From: Tomocerus qinae | Taxonomy: Eukaryota > Arthropoda > Collembola > Entomobryomorpha > Tomoceridae | Length of the DNA stretch: 64,000 bases | Direction: 5' to 3' | Assembly: GCA_020055645.1 (NCBI GenBank) | Contig: CM034546.1 | Coordinates: 10,230,001-10,294,000 of the forward strand | Shown here: one piece after another, positions 58,917 to 64,000 of the stretch | Position numbering within the stretch: the first letter of the stretch is position 1 | Layout: each line of letters begins with the position of its first letter | Notes under the pieces: generated by a model | What the model saw: only the letters and a program-made list of their open reading frames with translations | What the model was told of the DNA's origin: nothing | Database searches by the model: none | Program-made: the position numbers and the translations under genes

Positions 58917-60348
58917 TTAGATCTCAAATCTTTACTGCAAAAATAAAACCCATTTCCTTTTGATATTTGGAATAAAATAAATATCTAGTACTATATAGTT
59001 GGTACACAAAACAGAAAATATAGAAAATCAAGAAAAATCAATTGAAAAAATGTACATTATTTAGAATTGTTATAAATAACCAGTTTAATCGAAAGTGTGT
59101 GTAATGGTGAAACAAATAATTAATGCCGAAAAAATAATACAACGGGCTACAATAGAATCTCTGAATACTTATCTAAACAAAAATAAATATCTATGAGTAA
59201 CTTTCCTGTCATTGCCATATTCGCATATTGCTAATCCAATAATTGCTATATCCGATATTGTATTAATGTTAGTTTGCATAATAAAAATGAAGATTTTAAT
59301 TAAACGTTTTGGTAGGTCAAATTCGACATAATAAGACGATATCGAACAAAAGTCGTTCATTCCTAGGCTCAATGATTATTTCCAATTAGCCCGAAGTCGA
59401 TTGATAATAAAACAGAGATGATAATCATTCATAGAAAATACACTATAGTTTCGAGTCAGTCTCATTAAGCTAATTTTATCTGACCTTAAAAATTGGTAAA
59501 GTATTATATTTCTGTCAATCAATCTGCCGGAAGTAGGTCAGTGCGGCTGTGAATCTTGTACATAAACTTGAATAACTCTCCAATGGGTTGTCGTAAAAGA
59601 TTTTAAACTTTTAATAAATACTTTTTTAAAACTGTGTTGGCCTCATTTAAAATTATTTTTTAGATTTTAAATTACTTATTTGACTAACTATTTAGGCCTA
59701 GTATTTGAAAACTATATTTTACATTTTGAAGTAACAATTTAACTAACTTTTTTGGCTTAATTTAAAATTGTTTTTCAGATTTTTAAGTAACTATTTAACT
59801 ATTTTGGCCGAGTTTATAACAATTTTATTAATTTTTTAAAGTAACAATTTAAATAGCTTATGCCAATTTTATATACCAGGCCCCTTTTTATCCACTGTTT
59901 GCATTATATGTTTTAGATACGTACATCAATATAACCTACCCTGAACCCTGCATAATAAAAAGAATATAGATTGCAAATATATTTCATTCCCGAATAAAAA
60001 ATGACGCTGTTTTGATTTACTGATTTAAGCATTATAATGAGTATTTGAACATTGCTCACTTATCCCAGATATTTCGAACCAGTAAATTCCTTTTGTGTAA
60101 AAATACATTCGCCTTCGCCGAATGACAGCAAGCTTTCTAGAAATTGAAAAATAATACGAAATTATTACACGTTTAATTATACACAAATTCTTATTTACAT
60201 GGGAAAATAAATTCTATTAAAATCTGCTGAGCGATGTCCAACGAAAAAGATTTCTTGTTTAGTTTGTAGTCAACGTTTCCAGTAACATATTGCTTGTTCT
60301 TTTAAACCATGTTCCTTTAACATATCAATAAGCCATATTAAACCTGAG

Positions 60349-60389
60349 CTTGGTACCGGAACTTATTCAGAATAAGTTCCGGTACCAAG
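60349..60389. repeat. Perfect 41-bp palindrome (A2)
   Basis: Exact counterpart of 8848-8888. Confidence 0.9.
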
Positions 60390-62384
60390 TTATTCATTAT
60401 CAATTATTAACCATAATAACATATTTTGCTCTACAGTTGTAGGTTTTCCATTTTGGAAAACGTGTCGTATGTATATGTACGTAATGTAAGCAAACAACAG
60501 TAGCAACAGTTAAATATCAATCAAAATTAATATTCATGCATGAATATTCAATATTAGAATGCTCTTCTATGGTTATAAAATAAATGCTATTAAATGCATA
60601 TTATGATAAAACAATACATTAATTATAATAGTTCAAAAATTGACTTTAAAAATCAAAAAATAGTGTGGCTAACGGTGAATAGAAGAATTAAAACTGAAAG
60701 TGAAGTGCATTCAACCGTCAGCTGAGGATTATTTACTATTGACTATTAGAATTTGTTGCTTACAGCTTAAAATAGCATTTATAAATGAAAAGTTTATGTT
60801 ATTACCTGAAAATGAATGAATGGAAAATAGAAGAGTACAGTGTTTAATCATGATCCAAAAATTTCCAAATTTATTATTAAATGATGAATGGAGAATTTGG
60901 AAATGAGAATTGTTATTGATCAGAGCAAAGAAGGACAACTTATTTTCAATCTCGCTTGAGCGGAAAGTAGGCCTACCTAGTAGGCGTGGCGTAGGCGACC
61001 TTACCAACTGCTCTATTTCACGTGACTCTTAATTGCGAATTTCGCTTTTGTGTTTGGTTGAACTTCCCTTGGTTTAATGTGCTCCCTTCCCAAAATCATC
61101 ATGTCAGGGTATCCGACAAAATGTTCGTTCTTTCCTGTTTGTATTCATGTGTAGATAAACCACAATATTGTGGTTTAAATTCGTAAGATCTGAAGGATCT
61201 TTCATAGGTTGCATCTGAGAAAGCAGAACATTGGGATGTGGAAGCTACAAGACTTTTCCACCAATTAATTGACGATTACCCGGGATGCATATCATAAATA
61301 AACTAACAATAAAATTTGCAAACAAACTATTATTCCAGTTAATAATACATGTATGTATAGCTTATATAATCTTAATAGTGTCAATTTGATGTTAATATCC
61401 GAAAACAGAAGTACCAAATTTACATTTCACTTGATGTTGGTTTGAAGTTTGAAACTTTCTTTGTTAATTTAGAACATTGATAATTCCTCCCATTGAAACT
61501 ATAGATTTAAAAAAATTTTAATGAACTTTTTTGTATGCACTATTTCATGAACTGTACGTAAAGCCTTTATGTAGAATATTATACTAAGTTTTATGTGGAA
61601 TTTAATACCTAATAGTAGAATATGATTTGATGTTTTTGAGGTACCAAAACAGTATGCAATATTTTGCCAATAAGTGTAGTCAATGTTCTTTATCTCTCCT
61701 ATACATATCTGCATGAATGATTGTACAAGATTTGGTGTTTTTGTTACAAACCCAAATACTGGCGCTATATATAATTAAAAATTCCCCAAATTAGAATAAG
61801 ATGGGAGAAAAATGAAGGAACTCTATGCAACTGTCCGAGCAGTTCATTTACGAGGTTTTAATTTTGTATGTCCGAATATTCAAAATTATGAATCCAGAGT
61901 GGAAAATAACAACAAAATCACCGAAGCGTAGCTCATTGCTCGCCCTTCTCCTTCTCTTTTTATGTTGCAGGAACTGTACATAAATATCTAACACATTAAC
62001 ACGGCGGTTCGTGCTAAATGAACCTACCCACCCGACACCCGACGTATAATCTAAATCCTAACACAAACCCCACCCGGCACCAGACGGTTAATATCAGTTA
62101 GTATTTCGTTGGGTGTCGGGTAAATATGCTGAGGCAGCCCTTCTTTCAACCTTGCCTAATATGGACATGATAATAATATACTATTGTGTCTACTGTGTTA
62201 CAGGCACCTTTCAGTATTCCTGTGCATATATATTTTTGAATATTGATATTATCCACAGCACTTCTCTCTTATCCCGTTCAGACTTCTATACTTTTAATGT
62301 GTATCCAATATCGTAGAAAGTTCTGAATAACATAGCCATAAATTATTAATAACCAGACAGAATTATATAATAATGAGATGGACC

Positions 62385-62532
62385 CAAGCACGTATTTAGT
62401 CAGCGCCCCCCCCCTTAATCTGAGAAAAAGAGAATTTTTTTCTCAAAAATGGCCTAAAATTGGAAAAGTTTTTCGCGTTTTGGTGTCATTTTTGCTTCCG
62501 CCCCCTTGAACAAATTTCTAGATGCGTGCCTG
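62385..62532. mobile_element. hAT-like MITE (GCACGTATCCAG family), A2 copy
   Basis: Counterpart of 10884-11031 with the same ends and flanks. Confidence 0.8.
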
Positions 62533-63007
62533 GTTGGACCTACAATATGGCATGACATTGATGGCTTCAAAATTGTAGAGATGAAATTTACACAAATAAT
62601 AATAAAAGATCACCTCAAGATACATTAGCTGTATGTGTTGAATTACTGAAGCCCCTTCAAATCAAAAATACAGTTTTTAAATTAAATTTTATTTAATAAT
62701 AATTTTTTCCATAATATTTTTGACCACGTGAGATTGGTTTTTAGGCAATTTTTGAATATTTTTGCGCTCTGCGCGATTGTATAATCTACTAAAGTTATCA
62801 CACTCTTTTTTTCAATTCAATCAATATAACGCCGTCCGGCTGAGCCCGCTTTAGTGAAAGTGTCCTATTTATTCAGCAGAAGAGCCTCGGTTTAGGAAAA
62901 GTTATTCTCGCCAATAACATCTTTGAATTTGGTCCATTTCTAATGAAAAAAATGATTCATTATTACTGCAATCTGTTGGGCGAGGCCGCATGAATTATTA
63001 CTACTGC

Positions 63008-64000
63008 TTAGAAAGGCGATTCAACAACCACATCATCTACTGGAAACACACGATCTGCTTTTTTACTAGCAATCTTTTTAATTTTGTTGACAATGCCTAA
63101 AATTTGTAATTTTAATACATATTTTTGGTGCCACAACGATTCCAAAAGTAGGGCAATGAAGGAAAAAAGCATGCAGTATCCACAAAAGAAGAAAATGGTG
63201 TGAATTTTCATTATCAAGCTTATTGGGACAGTCTGAGATTTTTGATGTCGCAATATTGTAAGTTTTATTTTATCCTTGAAGTATTTTTGAGAAAAACTAT
63301 GTTTATAGAAATATACTAGAAAACCTTTTTCTTGCATCAATTTAAAATACGATTGGAATTTATAACGGTTGCAATTTTGGAATCGATAAGACATTGGATC
63401 AGCGAAATCAGACTCCTTTACTGTCATGCAAATTCCGTCAGAAGACACACTAGATGGTATTAAGGGCACAAGGCAATCACTTACAGCTTTCGTGGCTGTA
63501 TAAAATAGCTTCATTGAAAAACTGGTTAATAATTTAAAATTTTTTTTCGCCAATCCCAATTTTTTGTCCTCGGATGTGGCATTCAGTTGCCAATCAAATC
63601 TATAAACACTCGAATTCATTTTATCCAGAATTTTATATTTTTCAAAGTAACTTTGCCTGTCTTCCTCAATCCTTCCTCTTTTGTCTATATGCAAAATCAA
63701 TTTATATTTGTTATCAACGAGATCTTTAACATCCACGAATTGTTTTCTGTCTGGCAGTGCAATAATCTCGCTTGTTATCCAAGTTTCATATTGAGTAGAA
63801 ATTATAAATCCCATGGACACAATTACCAAGTACAAAATGTTTCGCCCTTTACTGGGAACATCATGATTTAAAAGGACGGCTATTGTAGATACAAAGATGA
63901 ACTCAAACTTCTTGTAGAAAAAAGAAATTTTAAATCCTAACACATAAAATGAAATGGGGAATAGCGAAAATATCAGCCACCAACAATAATCATCAAATGT
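63008..64000 (-). CDS. Divergent ionotropic receptor, second IR-1 copy (partial)
   Basis: The frame is open to the window edge and covers the last 330 residues of IR-1, from TFDDYCWWLIF (M1) to the RVFPV tail. Against IR-1 I see one substitution: C to T in the codon after SEIIA (63756), turning the first Pro of APPDRKQF into Leu. That Pro is present in every other IR of the window. The position follows M3, where gating movement is transmitted in glutamate-receptor channels, so an effect is possible. The 5' half is outside the window. Confidence 0.85.
   Translation of the reverse strand, partial: TFDDYCWWLIFSLFPISFYVLGFKISFFYKKFEFIFVSTIAVLLNHDVPSKGRNILYLVIVSMGFIISTQYETWITSEIIALPDRKQFVDVKDLVDNKYKLILHIDKRGRIEEDRQSYFEKYKILDKMNSSVYRFDWQLNATSEDKKLGLAKKNFKLLTSFSMKLFYTATKAVSDCLVPLIPSSVSSDGICMTVKESDFADPMSYRFQNCNRYKFQSYFKLMQEKGFLVYFYKHSFSQKYFKDKIKLTILRHQKSQTVPISLIMKIHTIFFFCGYCMLFSFIALLLESLWHQKYVLKLQILGIVNKIKKIASKKADRVFPVDDVVVESPF

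Larger units (their letters stand above)
52576..64000. repeat. Segmental duplication block A2 (right copy)
   Basis: This is a direct, near-identical copy of 1-12494, continuing past the right edge. The coordinate offset is about 52575 at the left and 51506 at the right. The change is mostly due to the 1066-bp element plus 8-bp target duplication that is absent here. Either a very recent duplication with a period near 52.5 kb, or two haplotypes placed in series by the assembler, would explain it. Confidence 0.97.

Noticed and set aside
1-64000. CRISPR arrays, bacterial operons or phage modules
   Set aside because: Introns, SINE, MITEs and receptor genes show eukaryotic nuclear DNA; the tandem arrays lack CRISPR repeat-spacer structure.

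Overview
This window looks like AT-rich nuclear DNA of an arthropod. The evidence is short GT-AG introns, single-exon ionotropic-receptor (IR) genes, hAT-type miniature elements with 8-bp target duplications, a tRNA-derived SINE and several minisatellites. A springtail or another early hexapod would fit, but that placement is inference. No bacterial, organellar or CRISPR signal was seen.

Layout. The gene content is mainly a cluster of one divergent IR family. IR-1 (11502-13445, minus) is intact. IR-2 (15497-17369, minus) has a one-base shift in a homopolymer and a shortened C-terminus. IR-3 (28308-30245, minus) is intact apart from one early nonsense codon. IR-4 (48846-50777, plus) is intact. 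A second IR-1 copy runs off the right edge (63008-64000, minus), and a 12-codon 5' relic with an IR-type upstream block lies at 25163-25299. IR-3, IR-4 and the relic share that upstream block. IR-1, IR-3 and IR-4 share a C-terminal RVFPV motif.

The first 12.5 kb (block A1) is repeated almost perfectly from 52576 to the right edge (block A2). The two copies differ by a few single bases, short indels and one 1066-bp hAT-like insertion, so this is either a very recent ~52.5-kb-period duplication or duplicated haplotypes in the assembly. A much older copy (block B, 39540-46350) lies between them. Block B holds a complete-looking eight-exon gene for a basic coiled-coil protein of about 357 aa, whose splice phases all join. 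In A1/A2 the same gene has lost its first three exons, while exons 4-7 keep frame and splice sites. The left edge of A1/A2 also holds the exons of a decayed DUF4806-type gene.

The rest is repeat-rich: at least six hAT-like miniature elements with visible 8-bp target duplications (two with empty-site counterparts inside the window), fold-back elements, a diverged inverted repeat pair 13 kb apart, intergenic blocks repeated three or four times, minisatellites with 18-, 20/40- and ~42-bp units, a LINE C-terminal fragment and a 562-bp SINE. A two-exon gene for a stand-alone SAM domain (27078-27383) was reconstructed on the minus strand. The receptors would act as membrane ion channels of sensory neurons. 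Nothing in the sequence links the coiled-coil, SAM or DUF4806 genes to them functionally.
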